Shown: in pieces, positions 1-8,594 of the stretch
How positions within the stretch are numbered: the stretch's first letter is position 1
How the letters are laid out: each line of letters starts with the position of its first letter
Assembly (NCBI GenBank): GCA_964383365.1
Contig: CAYLHF010000004.1
Span: 62,001 to 126,000 of the forward strand
Reading direction: 5' to 3'
From: CAYLHF01 sp964383365
GTDB lineage: Bacteria > Bacteroidota > Rhodothermia > Rhodothermales > UBA10348
DNA length: 64,000 nucleotides
The notes under the pieces: generated by a model
The model's input: the letters and a program-made list of their open reading frames with translations, nothing else
Databases searched by the model: none
What the model was told of the DNA's origin: nothing
Translations under genes and position numbers: made by a program

Positions 1-23
1 TCGGCACGAAAGATACGCCGAGT

Positions 24-515
24 TTACGAACGATGGGTCATCGCTTCTCGCACTACTTTTGGTACAAAAGACGAAATGTCGCCACCCCAGTGGTGAATTT
101 CTCGGACGATGGAAGCACTGATCAACGAGTGTTCTTCAGAAGTCATCAAAAAAACAGTTTCGACGTCTCTGGCAAGCTTCCTGTTGGCGAATGCCATCCT
201 GAACTCAAAGTCGAAATCAGATACCTGGCGTAGCCCTCGGACCAGCGCATACGCGCCACGATCCGCAGCATGATCTACCAGCAAACCCTCGAAGGAAGCA
301 ACGGAGATATTTGGTAGATGATCGACACACTGTCTGATCAACTCACAGCGTTCGTTTACCGAAAAAAAACATGATTTTTCCGAATTTACGGCCACCGTAA
401 CCTCGAGATGGTCAAAGATCCTGCTGGCCCGTTCAACGATATCGAGGTGACCCAGGGTAAAGGGATCGAATGACCCGGGATAGAGAGCGAGCCGCTCTTC
501 AGTTCGTTCCATCAT
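24..515 (-). CDS. coaD: Phosphopantetheine adenylyltransferase
   Basis: Transfers AMP from ATP to 4'-phosphopantetheine, the penultimate step of coenzyme A synthesis in the cytoplasm. The family signature GSFDPFTLGH lies at the N-terminus, followed by LVRGLR and a C-terminal ISAS(I/L)VRE segment typical of CoaD. The open frame extends upstream to 587, but the conserved domain starts just after a double Met at 515/512. That gives about 163 aa, the usual family length, so I place the start there. This start overlaps the 3' end of rsmD by about 14 nt, which suggests translational coupling. The rsmD-coaD pairing is common in bacteria. Function is confident; the exact Met is not. Confidence 0.95.
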   Translation of the reverse strand: MMERTEERLALYPGSFDPFTLGHLDIVERASRIFDHLEVTVAVNSEKSCFFSVNERCELIRQCVDHLPNISVASFEGLLVDHAADRGAYALVRGLRQVSDFDFEFRMAFANRKLARDVETVFLMTSEEHSLISASIVREIHHWGGDISSFVPKVVREAMTHRS

Positions 516-1056
516 CTGACTCCGAACGGGTAAAAATAGTAACTGCAGTGCGTCCGTACTTTCGGGTCGAGACCTGCTCACTGACATCAGGAAACGTCAG
601 GCCCCTGACATGTTCGACTACCAGAAGGCCTCCCGGTGCCAGCCGAGTCATGGCTCCAGCAACCATATCTGGAACCGCCGGGTCCCGGTACGGAGGGTCG
701 GCAAATATAAGAGTAAATGTGCGGGAAGATTCCGACTGCAGATATCTGATGACATCCATACGCTCGAAACGACACGAATTTTCCACCCCGAGTGATCGTG
801 CGTTGTCCCTACATACGTTGAGAACGCCCGGATTTGATTCCACGAAACAGGCAGCCGAGGAGCCTCGACTCACGGCTTCCAATCCGAGTGCCCCGGTACC
901 TGCATACAAATCCAGCACCTCCGTTTTGTCCATGTCGATGCGGTGGGATACCATGTTGAAAATGGCCTCCCGCACCCGGCCAGATGTCGGTCGTGTCGAA
1001 TTGGACGGTGGTGCCTTGAGTAGCCGACCACGGAATAAACCTGCGATTATTCTCAT
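499..1056 (-). CDS. rsmD: 16S rRNA (guanine(966)-N2)-methyltransferase
   Basis: Methylates G966 of 16S rRNA in the 30S subunit. The N-terminus MRIIAG(L)FRGR is characteristic of RsmD. The SAM-binding motif VLDLYAGTGALGLEA lies near residues 47-61 and the catalytic DPPY motif (FADPPYRDP) near residue 117. Length (185 aa) is normal. It sits 30 nt after the 302-aa gene upstream and overlaps the coaD start, so it belongs to one minus-strand operon with coaD. Confidence 0.95.
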   Translation of the reverse strand: MRIIAGLFRGRLLKAPPSNSTRPTSGRVREAIFNMVSHRIDMDKTEVLDLYAGTGALGLEAVSRGSSAACFVESNPGVLNVCRDNARSLGVENSCRFERMDVIRYLQSESSRTFTLIFADPPYRDPAVPDMVAGAMTRLAPGGLLVVEHVRGLTFPDVSEQVSTRKYGRTAVTIFTRSESDDGTN

Positions 1057-1086
1057 GAACCAGAACGAGAGGGTGACGATTCGGCC

Positions 1087-1995
1087 TCAGAGTGTCGCGC
1101 CCAGACAGGATACAATCGTATGAAACGCAAAATCATCGGCAAATTGCTCTTTTGAGAGATTCAAAATGCCTATCGGATTGAGCATCTCCGCTTGCCCCGG
1201 AAAGACTGCCGACAATGAATTCAATGCGTGTTCTCCGGCAGCGTCTCCATAGACGAGAATATCCGCAACATCATTCGAAGCTGAGCCAGCGTGTCTGAGA
1301 GACAGGGCACAAAAATACGTGATATCCGAGAGATTCGTCTCTGCCCGGTCCTGAGAAAATATCACATCACCGTCATGAAACACGGAATACGATACGTGAT
1401 CGTGATACATTCCGACGGTGAGAACTGTGCCGTTTCCATGGCCCTTCTTTCCCGGCAGCACGCGTATTACGCGCGAAATCGACTCGGACTCGGAGATCAA
1501 TTCGCGTCGCTCAATCGCCAATCTCGATAGAGCCGTATTCAATCGGTCACGGTAGGTCGCTTCCAGAGCCGACACATGGACCATTTCGATGTCTTCTTCG
1601 ACCGTGGAAACGTGAGTGCCTTCGTGGCGCGTCCGTACCAAATCATCCTCGAGCTTGCTACCCGTGACAATACCGGCATCGAAAACAGCCAGGTCCTGTT
1701 TCAGATCTTCGGCCACATCCCGTTCTCGGCCACTCACGAAGGACACGACGGTCGGCGAATGAAGGGTCACACGAAGCGTAGATGCACTTGATCCGTCAAA
1801 AACTTCACCAACAGCCTGTGCGATGGCATTCAAATATACCGTCGAACCATCCCCGAACAGGACATCTGCGACATCAAATTCAAAATCGCAATTTCCTAAC
1901 CTCAGCAGACGATACCTGTCTCCGAGATGTTCAACCTCGGCGTATCGCATGCTGGATGCGAAGAATTCGATTCCGGCTGTAGCGCCTTCATGCAT
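1087..1995 (-). CDS. Putative actin/PilM-fold protein (DUF3822-like)
   Basis: 302 aa, no signal peptide or membrane segment. I do not recognise a precise family. Two features suggest an actin/PilM-type duplicated ATPase fold: an N-terminal stretch (IEFFASSMRYAEVEHLGDRY) reminiscent of the first strands of PilM-like proteins, and a second repeat-like half (VLTVGMYHDHVSYSVFHDGDVIFSQ, near residues 191-215). From memory, Bacteroidota often carry a DUF3822 actin-fold protein beside rsmD/coaD, and the position here fits. No clear nucleotide-binding signature can be read with certainty. It lies in the same operon as rsmD (30 nt gap) and the one-TM protein upstream (41 nt gap). Fold assignment is inference. 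Confidence 0.45.
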   Translation of the reverse strand: MHEGATAGIEFFASSMRYAEVEHLGDRYRLLRLGNCDFEFDVADVLFGDGSTVYLNAIAQAVGEVFDGSSASTLRVTLHSPTVVSFVSGRERDVAEDLKQDLAVFDAGIVTGSKLEDDLVRTRHEGTHVSTVEEDIEMVHVSALEATYRDRLNTALSRLAIERRELISESESISRVIRVLPGKKGHGNGTVLTVGMYHDHVSYSVFHDGDVIFSQDRAETNLSDITYFCALSLRHAGSASNDVADILVYGDAAGEHALNSLSAVFPGQAEMLNPIGILNLSKEQFADDFAFHTIVSCLGATL

Positions 1996-2036
1996 GGATT
2001 GCCATCGGTAAGACCGCGAGTCGGGAACCGCGGCAC

Positions 2037-2498
2037 CTACTCCCAGCTGGCCGCGTTGAGTCGAGTAACGTCATCTCCCAGTGATCCGATATGATCATCC
2101 GAATCCGGATCTGACAACAGATAAATGTGAACATCTGTCGTGTCAGGTACCGTCAATTCAAACATTTTCCCGGTTCGTGGAGAAAAAATGAGTGAATCAA
2201 CCAGGAAACCCTCTCCGAACAGGCTGTCCGCATTTGCCATGATGACCGAATCAGAAGCGAGCCACATCTGGAGCGAGTCGAGCGTGTGAATGAAGTAATG
2301 ATTCTCCCGTTCGAAAGTGATCATCGCGGAACGGACTTCGCTCATACGATTTCGGGTCTGTTCGGTGACCTCTTTTCGATGCACAACAGCCTCATAGGGC
2401 TCAGTAATAGATATATATAGCAGGTAAGACAATCCGACGATCGCAATCGCCAACACTACCTGAATGACTTTTTGAATTCCGCGGCTACTAGACGCCAT
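2037..2498 (-). CDS. Single-pass membrane protein, pseudopilin-like topology
   Basis: 153 aa. A basic N-terminus is followed by one hydrophobic segment (about residues 11-29, VIQVVLAIAIVGLSYLLYI). Then comes a helical region with EVTEQTRNRMSEVRSAM and an acidic extracytoplasmic C-terminus. A single N-terminal helix leading into a small exported domain recalls pseudopilins, but there is no prepilin peptidase site, so this is only a topology comparison. It is the first gene of the minus-strand set leading into the actin-like protein, rsmD and coaD. If the next gene is PilM-like, the two could act together at the membrane. Function unknown. Confidence 0.6.
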   Translation of the reverse strand: MASSSRGIQKVIQVVLAIAIVGLSYLLYISITEPYEAVVHRKEVTEQTRNRMSEVRSAMITFERENHYFIHTLDSLQMWLASDSVIMANADSLFGEGFLVDSLIFSPRTGKMFELTVPDTTDVHIYLLSDPDSDDHIGSLGDDVTRLNAASWE

Positions 2499-2513
2499 TG
2501 GGTGACCGTTGAA

Positions 2514-2525
2514 AAATAATTATTT
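2514..2525. repeat. 12-bp perfect AT palindrome upstream of the 153-aa gene
   Basis: AAATAATTATTT is self-complementary and lies 16 nt upstream of the start codon at 2498. It may be chance in an AT-rich leader or part of a promoter or operator. The remaining intergenic stretch up to the pdxJ start (2499-2727) holds nothing else I can name. Confidence 0.25.
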
Positions 2526-2727
2526 GGGGAAATGCCTGATGGCGATGCTTCCGACACGCCGGCACGAAAAATAAACGCATCGGATCCGAAAAGCAATTTC
2601 AGAACCTTTGACCGGTAATTGATCGATTCTGTACGAATACATTTCAGGAACGAACCCTATTTTTTCCCGACAGTAGAAAACAGTCCGTAGAATAGGTCGA
2701 CCGGGAAGAAAAGCTAAAGTTTCTCTA

Positions 2728-3456
2728 TTGCGTAATTCATTGACCCGACTTCTCATCAATATTGATCACGTTGCGACGCTTCGGAATGCCCGGGCGGAGC
2801 GCTTTCCGTCTCCGGTCGAGGCGGCCCTGGCGTGCGAGCGGGGAGGCGCGGACGGGATTGTTTTTCATCTCCGAGAAGATCGCCGTCACATTAATGACGC
2901 CGACGTTCGTTCGCTGAAAAACCGGGTATCCACAAAACTCGATTTTGAACTTTCACTCGCTCCGGATGTGGTCGAGGTGTGCCTGGAGATCAAGCCCGAT
3001 CTGGCCACTCTTGTGCCGGAAAAACGGAAAGAAATTACGACGGAGGGCGGTCTGAACGCAGTCAGTCAACGGCCCCGACTACGCTCTGTCATCTCAAGAC
3101 TATTGGACGGCGGGATCCATGAGGTCGCTTTGTTTCTGGATCCGGTTCCCGAACAAATTGATGCCGCTGCCGAAGTCGGCGCGACCGCAGTCGAGCTGCA
3201 TACCGGCGATTATGCCAACGCACGGACCGAACAGCAAAAAAATGACGTGCTCACGCGACTCAGCCAGGCAGCTGAACGCGCCCATGCATCCGGTCTGGTG
3301 GTCCACGCCGGGCATGGTCTCGACTATGCCAATTATAACGACTTCAAGACAGCTGTAGCCCACGTGGAGGAAGTTTCCATTGGATTTGCGATCATTGCCC
3401 GGAGCCTTTTCACGGGACTCGAAACGGCAGTTTCCGAGATGAAAAAACTGATTTAA
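2728..3456 (+). CDS. pdxJ: Pyridoxine 5'-phosphate synthase
   Basis: Condenses 3-amino-1-hydroxyacetone phosphate with deoxyxylulose 5-phosphate to give pyridoxine 5'-phosphate, the last ring-forming step of DXP-dependent vitamin B6 synthesis. The signature LLINIDHVATLRNAR is at the N-terminus. IVFHLREDRRHI, ELHTGDYAN and VHAGHGLDY are the other family blocks, and IGFAIIARSLF closes the phosphate site. The reading uses TTG at 2728. A second in-frame TTG at 2740 (giving MTRLLINIDH) matches the usual family N-terminus equally well, and neither has a strong ribosome site. pdxB lies about 1 kb away on the opposite strand. Confidence 0.94.
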   Translation: MRNSLTRLLINIDHVATLRNARAERFPSPVEAALACERGGADGIVFHLREDRRHINDADVRSLKNRVSTKLDFELSLAPDVVEVCLEIKPDLATLVPEKRKEITTEGGLNAVSQRPRLRSVISRLLDGGIHEVALFLDPVPEQIDAAAEVGATAVELHTGDYANARTEQQKNDVLTRLSQAAERAHASGLVVHAGHGLDYANYNDFKTAVAHVEEVSIGFAIIARSLFTGLETAVSEMKKLI

Positions 3457-3480
3457 CTTTTCTTTGTGTACAGTCCAATC

Positions 3481-4377
3481 ATGAACAACAAACACTCCGG
3501 ATCAGACTTTCGCTGTGGATACGTCGCACTCATCGGGAAACCGAATGTGGGCAAAAGCACGCTTCTCAATGCCTTGCTCGGGCAGAAACTCTCGATCGTA
3601 ACGCGCAAACCACAGACGACCCGTAGGCGGGTACTTGGCATCCTGTCGTCGGAAAATTACCAGGCCATTCTGCTGGATACTCCTGGAGTAATCCAGCCCC
3701 GGTACGGACTACAGAAGGCCATGATGAATGATGTAAAGTCTTCCGTCGCCGATGCCGATGTCCTTGTTTTCATGGCGGACGCGACCCTTGAATCCCTCGA
3801 TCTCAAGACCCTGGAATACCTGATCGATCGCCCGTCGATCCTCGTTATTAATAAATCAGATCTGGTTCGTCCGGAGAGTATGTTACCTATCGTGGAAGCG
3901 TATACGAGCGCGTATCCGTTCGATGAGGTGATACCCGTATCGGCCCTGAAGAAGCATAATATAGATACGGTTCTGAAAGCGGTAACTGAGAGACTTCCGT
4001 TGGGACCCGCGTTTTATCCGGCAGACATGATCAGCGAGCATCCGGAACGGTTCTTCGTCGCCGAGTTGATCAGAGAGAAGATATTCCAGCAATTCAGACA
4101 AGAAATTCCATACTCTGCAACGGTCAATGTCCTGCTCTATGAGGAGAGAAAAGGTGAGAAGGATCGCATCGAGGCGGACATCGTCGTCGAGCGGGAATCC
4201 CAGAAAGGAATCCTCATTGGTAAAGGTGGAAGTGCGCTCAAGAAAGTCGGCGTGGCAGCACGCCGCGACATAGAAGATTTTCTTCAGCGGGAAATCTATC
4301 TGAAACTCTTCGTCAAAGTCCGTTCCGACTGGCGTAATAACGAGACGTTTCTAAAAGAATACGGGTATCAGGATTAG
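3481..4377 (+). CDS. era: GTPase Era
   Basis: Ras-like GTPase with a C-terminal KH domain that binds the 3' end of 16S rRNA and assists 30S maturation. G1 is GKPNVGKST near residue 15, G3 is DTPG and G4 is NKSD. The KH core is GILIGKGGSALKKVG near residue 245. An in-frame GTG at 3466 would add five residues. I choose ATG 3481 because it begins closest to the conserved domain. It lies 24 nt after pdxJ, so co-transcription is likely. It ends 3 nt from the convergent pdxB stop, leaving no room for a terminator between them. Confidence 0.95.
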   Translation: MNNKHSGSDFRCGYVALIGKPNVGKSTLLNALLGQKLSIVTRKPQTTRRRVLGILSSENYQAILLDTPGVIQPRYGLQKAMMNDVKSSVADADVLVFMADATLESLDLKTLEYLIDRPSILVINKSDLVRPESMLPIVEAYTSAYPFDEVIPVSALKKHNIDTVLKAVTERLPLGPAFYPADMISEHPERFFVAELIREKIFQQFRQEIPYSATVNVLLYEERKGEKDRIEADIVVERESQKGILIGKGGSALKKVGVAARRDIEDFLQREIYLKLFVKVRSDWRNNETFLKEYGYQD

Positions 4378-4380
4378 AAT

Positions 4381-5586
4381 CTAACGAACCCGGATTCCTA
4401 GACCGTCTCTCAATTGAGCGGCAGTGATGGGTCCACTCGGCCCGGTCTTCAGTTCATATGTATCGAAGTAGTGTCGATCAGGATAGTTTCGTCGTAGCGA
4501 TCTGAAGGTCTTTGAAATCTCGTCTCTTGGTGAGTCAATGAGCGACCTCATCTCCATATCATCCAACCGAATGTCATACATCTGACTCACGATCTGATGC
4601 AGATAACGGGTAGGATCTTCCGCACCAGGCCGCGACAATCGGCGGATGGACCGCCTTGCAGCGTCGGACCTCGGCTTCGTCTCTCCTCCAATACGCGAGA
4701 AGTGAGCCTGGCATGCGTTGAAGATCATCTCCGTGGCCGCTCGCTTAGCGTCAATCGAATACCCCGCGATATGAGGTGTAGCGATAGCCGAGTGTTCATG
4801 TAACCACGGATCGGGTTCGGGTTCGGTCTCCCACACGTCCAGAACCAATCCGGTTACCCTCCCCCCCTCCATGCTCCTCCTGAGAGCCGATTCATCCACG
4901 ACCCCTCCTCTGGATGTATTTATAAGCCAGACATTTCGCTTCAGCCTGTCGAGTTCAGTCGACCCGATCAGATGGTACGTAGGATGGGCGCTTTCGACCG
5001 TCAGTGGAACATGGAGCGTTAGTACATCGCATTCCTCAAGGAGAGTACCCAGCGGTGTGAACTCGAACGAAGCGGCCCTTCCACGAAGGCGCTGCAACGG
5101 CGGATCATTGATCAGAACACGGACGCCTAAAGACCTGAGCCGATGCATAAGGAGGCCTCCGATGGACCCGCATCCCACGACGCCGACCGTTTTTTCCGAG
5201 AATGGGTCTCCTGTGGCGACCGAGAGTTCGAGCAGCGCAGCGATAACGTACTCAACCACGGATTCAGCGTTTGCACCGGGTGCACTCACGAAAAAGACCC
5301 CCCGTTCGCTCAAATACCGGGTTTCGATGTGATCCGTTCCGGCGGTCGCCGTTGCCACAAAGGAAACCGCAGAATGCTCCAGCAGGGGTCGATCGACGGT
5401 TGTTATACTCCGTACGAGCAGGACGTCGGCATTTTTTACCGAATACGAATCGATCTCATCTCCTGAAACGAGCGAAACTCGGCCTATTTCGGAAAAATAC
5501 TCCTCCACGAAAGGAATATTGGCGTCTGCAACAATCTGGATGTGTTTCGTACTCACTGCCAACAGGTGACTTCTGACTTGACCCAT
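4381..5586 (-). CDS. pdxB: 4-phosphoerythronate dehydrogenase
   Basis: NAD-dependent oxidation of 4-phospho-D-erythronate, the second step of DXP-dependent pyridoxal phosphate synthesis. The Rossmann motif VGVVGCGSIGG is near residue 134. The catalytic set of the D-2-hydroxyacid dehydrogenase superfamily is visible: Arg in INTSRGGVVDE, Glu in LDVWETEPEPD, and His in ATPHIAGYSIDAK. IAGYSIDAK and the extra C-terminal domain of about 100 residues separate PdxB from SerA or lactate dehydrogenases. The start is ATG 5586; a GTG ten codons further in (VSTKHIQIV) is an alternative. It converges on era, and pdxJ lies just beyond. Confidence 0.9.
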   Translation of the reverse strand: MGQVRSHLLAVSTKHIQIVADANIPFVEEYFSEIGRVSLVSGDEIDSYSVKNADVLLVRSITTVDRPLLEHSAVSFVATATAGTDHIETRYLSERGVFFVSAPGANAESVVEYVIAALLELSVATGDPFSEKTVGVVGCGSIGGLLMHRLRSLGVRVLINDPPLQRLRGRAASFEFTPLGTLLEECDVLTLHVPLTVESAHPTYHLIGSTELDRLKRNVWLINTSRGGVVDESALRRSMEGGRVTGLVLDVWETEPEPDPWLHEHSAIATPHIAGYSIDAKRAATEMIFNACQAHFSRIGGETKPRSDAARRSIRRLSRPGAEDPTRYLHQIVSQMYDIRLDDMEMRSLIDSPRDEISKTFRSLRRNYPDRHYFDTYELKTGPSGPITAAQLRDGLGIRVR

Positions 5587-5704
5587 AGATGGTCATAATA
5601 CGCCAAAACACACCCTCATTGACGATTATTGCTTCTCCATTCGTCCGTCTGACATGTTTTCTGATGTGAAGCAGGCATAAAGCTTGCAACAACACACGCC
5701 CAAG

Positions 5705-5720
5705 GACCGGTGAACCGGTC
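5705..5720. repeat. 6-bp inverted repeat with TGAA loop
   Basis: GACCGG and CCGGTC flank a TGAA tetranucleotide. No T-run follows on either strand, so it does not look like a terminator. It could be an operator or a small RNA hairpin in the pdxB-hydrolase divergent region. Confidence 0.3.
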
Positions 5721-5772
5721 GTGAAGTGGGGTTGAACCCGCTGTGAATTCGATTTCCAATCACGTTAAGCCA

Positions 5773-5803
5773 TTGTATATCATACACTTACAAAGTGTAT
5801 AAA
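5773..5803 (+). promoter_or_regulatory. Candidate promoter with operator palindrome
   Basis: TTGTAT at 5773-5778 and TATAAA at 5798-5803 resemble -35 and -10 boxes with a 19-nt spacer. Between them lies a perfect inverted repeat, ATACACTT-aca-AAGTGTAT (5782-5800), with two 8-bp arms. A dimeric repressor bound there would block polymerase. The hydrolase start codon is about 135 nt downstream. This is motif reading only. Confidence 0.4.
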
Positions 5804-5938
5804 TACTGAAACATGCCCTGCACACTCTCGTTGAGAGCGGCCGTTTGGATGTCACTCCGCGAGAATCCGGTTCGAATGCCGGAATCAAGGGAAACTCTGG
5901 CAACCAGCACAACAATCATCACAAACCGCAAGAAATCC

Positions 5939-6598
5939 ATGTTCAAGAGGCATTATAACGTACGGACGCTCGTCGCGTTGGTCGTGTGCCTGACGGGTAC
6001 CATTGCGATCGAATCGGATCTGTTGAGTGAACCGGCACCGTCGGTTTCAATCGACGTGTCGAAGACACACGCGGATTCAATCGGGACTCGACCCTTGAGT
6101 CCGATTGAGGAAGCACTCTATAATCCCAGGCGGCTTCCCCCTCTCCCTCCGGACCAAATCGACTCCGAAACGCTATGGCTTGCCCGGGCGATCTTCTCTG
6201 AGTCGAAACGACTGGAAGAGCAATATCTCGTCGCGTGGGTCATTCGAAATCGCGTGGAGACCAAGTATCGGGGTAAGAAAACGTATCAGGCAGTGATACT
6301 CGATCCAAACCAGTTCTCCGCCTTTCGGTCATCGAGTCAAGTAAAAACATTCTATACGTCCCTCGACTCGGCTTCCAGAACACCGGGATGGAACCAGGCC
6401 CTCCGCCTGGCCTACGGTATCAAACATACGGATGCTGAGTACAGACCGTTCTCCGTCACGACCCGCCATTTTTACAGTGAGCAGTCTATGGGTAGTAGAA
6501 GGCACCCGGCGTGGTCGCGAGGAAAAGATCCTGTCGAACCCAGGTTGTCTGTTGAAATCAAGGAGGATCGATTCAGATTCTTCGATGGTATCTCCTGA
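5939..6598 (+). CDS. Exported cell-wall hydrolase, SleB/Hydrolase_2 type
   Basis: A secreted enzyme predicted to cut peptidoglycan (lytic-transglycosylase-like SleB domain). The start is placed at MFKRHYNV because it gives a proper signal peptide (basic n-region, then LVALVVCLTGTIAI); the open frame upstream has none. The domain runs from about residue 75, LARAIFSESKRLEEQ, with the family's Glu, then VAWVIRNRVETKY, DPNQFSAF and VTTRHFYSEQ near the end. Length (219 aa) fits. It converges with the barrel gene, with 8 nt between stops. The palindrome in its presumed promoter suggests regulated expression. Confidence 0.8.
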   Translation: MFKRHYNVRTLVALVVCLTGTIAIESDLLSEPAPSVSIDVSKTHADSIGTRPLSPIEEALYNPRRLPPLPPDQIDSETLWLARAIFSESKRLEEQYLVAWVIRNRVETKYRGKKTYQAVILDPNQFSAFRSSSQVKTFYTSLDSASRTPGWNQALRLAYGIKHTDAEYRPFSVTTRHFYSEQSMGSRRHPAWSRGKDPVEPRLSVEIKEDRFRFFDGIS

Positions 6599-6606
6599 AG
6601 AAAGAC

Positions 6607-7230
6607 CTACAATCGTACGCCGAGTCGCAGCATCACCGTGTTCAGACGCTGGGTATCACTGGCCCGCACATTGATTCCTCCAATAGTGAGTTCGTCTTTC
6701 AGAATACTCGATATTCCGACGTTATACCTTGCTTCCGGAAACAGATTTACGCCGAGTAGATGCATGGACAGTCCGAGGCCGACATTTATGGAGGCCGTCA
6801 TCTTTTCCAGATTTCGATCGAAACCGCTGTTCCCGGACGACGGAAAAGAGAAAACCGGACCGACGGAGAAATAGGGACGGATAACAGGAGTCGCCGTCAG
6901 ATTAAATCGCACATCAACGGGAATTTCGACCAGGGAAAGATCAAAGTCCGGTCTGAGGCCAGGAACGGAGGCGGTTAATGTGCCCGCATCTCGGTAAAAA
7001 AGACCCAGTCTGAAAGCGGCCGGCCCGAACCCCAGGTCATAGAAAACCCCCAGATGGTATCCAGTCGCGTTATCAAACGTCGCGTCAGCACTACCCAGTC
7101 TGACATCTGAAATACTGTCAAAATTCAGTCCGGCAGCAAATCCGACCTGCGCTCGTGACGCCTGCGTCGATGAGAGAATCGGGAGAAGGCCACAGAGTAG
7201 AAGACCGGTCAACAGGGGACGCTTCTTCAT
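6607..7230 (-). CDS. Outer-membrane beta-barrel protein (PorT-like)
   Basis: 207 aa with a clear signal peptide (MKKRPLLTGLLLCGLLPILSS, cleavage probably after the Ala-rich ASRA). The mature part alternates hydrophobic and polar residues with many Gly and aromatic residues. It ends in an aromatic-poor but strand-like LNTVMLRLGVRL. IPVDVRFNLTATPVIRPYFSVGP resembles the periodic strands of the outer-membrane barrel family common in Bacteroidota. It probably spans the outer membrane with eight or so strands. Substrate and role cannot be read from the sequence. It is divergent from bshA, with about 150 nt between. Confidence 0.7.
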   Translation of the reverse strand: MKKRPLLTGLLLCGLLPILSSTQASRAQVGFAAGLNFDSISDVRLGSADATFDNATGYHLGVFYDLGFGPAAFRLGLFYRDAGTLTASVPGLRPDFDLSLVEIPVDVRFNLTATPVIRPYFSVGPVFSFPSSGNSGFDRNLEKMTASINVGLGLSMHLLGVNLFPEARYNVGISSILKDELTIGGINVRASDTQRLNTVMLRLGVRL

Positions 7231-7380
7231 TGATTTCTTTGGTTTATCGAGCTGAGTGAAATTGTCTGAATATAACTACTACCTGAGCCGCAATTAACAA
7301 CGTTCGGGTATCGTCAATCTTTGAAAATTGCAACCTGGACCCGGGTTGCGAGTTGAGACCGACGACAAAACGAAAGGGAT

Positions 7381-8529
7381 ATGAAGATCGGAATCACATG
7401 CTACCCCATTTACGGCGGGAGCGGTGTCGTTGCTACAGAACTCGGAAAAGCACTCGCGAATCGGGGACATTCTGTCCATTTCATCGCGTATTCCATGCCA
7501 TTCCGACTATCCCATGTGCAGGACAATATCTCATATCATGAGGTAGACGTCAATACGTATCCACTCTTCGAATACCCTCCGTACACGCTGAATCTCACGT
7601 CCAAAATGGTTGACGTGGTTAAGTACGAAGAGTTGGATCTCCTTCACATGCACTACGCTATCCCCCATGCCACCAGCGCCGTTCTTGCCCGGCAGATCCT
7701 GGCGGCGGACGGGATTCACATTCCGATCGTGACTACACTTCACGGCACGGACATAACACTGGTAGGCCGCGACCCTTCGTTCGCTCCTGTAGTGAATTAT
7801 TCTATCGAAAATTCTGACGGGGTAACGGCCGTTTCCGAATATCTGAAGGGGGAGACACTTTGCTGCTGCGATATCGATGCCGACATTGAGGTGATTCCCA
7901 ACTTCATCGATACATCCCGGTTTCGTCCGATGGGGAAAGATCATTTCAAGAAAGCCGTCTGTCCCAATGGAGAAAAACTGCTTGTTCACGTCTCCAATTT
8001 CCGTCCGGTAAAAAATGCGATCGATGTGGTAGAGCTTTTTCACCGACTGCATGCCGATGGATATCCTATCAAACTACTCCTTGTTGGCGACGGACCAGAC
8101 CGAGCAGCGTGTGAACATCGAGCCCGCGAACTCGGCGTCATAGACGATGTCAGGTTTCTCGGAAAGCAGGAGCCTGTTGAAGAGATTCTCGCGATCGCTG
8201 ATATTTTTGTGATGCCGTCCGGGTCAGAGACGTTCGGTCTGGCAGCACTGGAGGCGATGGCCTGTGGTGTTCCTGTGGTGGCCAGCGATATTGGTGGTCT
8301 TCCGGAATTGATCCTCGACGGAGTTTCAGGATTCCTTTGTCCACTGGGAGAACTCGACGTTTTTGAGGACCGGATTCGAACGCTTCTGGAGCAGGAGGAT
8401 ATCAGAAATAGAATGTCAGAAGCATCCCGGAAGAGGGCGGTGGACGGATTCGATACCGACCGAATCATTCCACACTACGAAGCCTACTACCGTGAGATTC
8501 TGGACCGCTCCATTGTTGAGTCGAACTGA
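7381..8529 (+). CDS. bshA: N-acetyl-alpha-D-glucosaminyl L-malate synthase
   Basis: Retaining GT4 glycosyltransferase that joins UDP-GlcNAc to L-malate, the first step of bacillithiol synthesis. The N-terminus MKIGITCYPIYGGSGVVATELG is the BshA signature. HMHYAIPHA and TLHGTDITLVGRD follow near residues 85-125, and the GT4 nucleotide-sugar motif ETFGLAALEAMACGVPVVAS is near residue 283. Length (382 aa) is normal. The presence of bshA implies that the organism uses bacillithiol; the later genes of the pathway are not in this window. The next gene starts 65 nt downstream. Confidence 0.95.
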   Translation: MKIGITCYPIYGGSGVVATELGKALANRGHSVHFIAYSMPFRLSHVQDNISYHEVDVNTYPLFEYPPYTLNLTSKMVDVVKYEELDLLHMHYAIPHATSAVLARQILAADGIHIPIVTTLHGTDITLVGRDPSFAPVVNYSIENSDGVTAVSEYLKGETLCCCDIDADIEVIPNFIDTSRFRPMGKDHFKKAVCPNGEKLLVHVSNFRPVKNAIDVVELFHRLHADGYPIKLLLVGDGPDRAACEHRARELGVIDDVRFLGKQEPVEEILAIADIFVMPSGSETFGLAALEAMACGVPVVASDIGGLPELILDGVSGFLCPLGELDVFEDRIRTLLEQEDIRNRMSEASRKRAVDGFDTDRIIPHYEAYYREILDRSIVESN

Positions 8530-8594
8530 AGTTCCGGTATCATCGTCGATAATCCGGCCGGATTGGATTATGTAGCACTTTCTCGAGAGCGTCC

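Larger units (their letters stand above)
5587..5938. other. Divergent intergenic region between pdxB and the SleB-type hydrolase
   Basis: About 350 nt without a supported gene. An open frame runs in from 5813 ahead of the hydrolase start, but it has no signal peptide and no family similarity. The region holds a GACCGG-TGAA-CCGGTC hairpin at 5705-5720 and a promoter-like element with an embedded palindrome at 5773-5803, each listed separately. Confidence 0.6.

Noticed and set aside
470..1123. 217-codon plus-strand frame opposite coaD and rsmD
   Set aside because: Shadow of two well-supported minus-strand genes.
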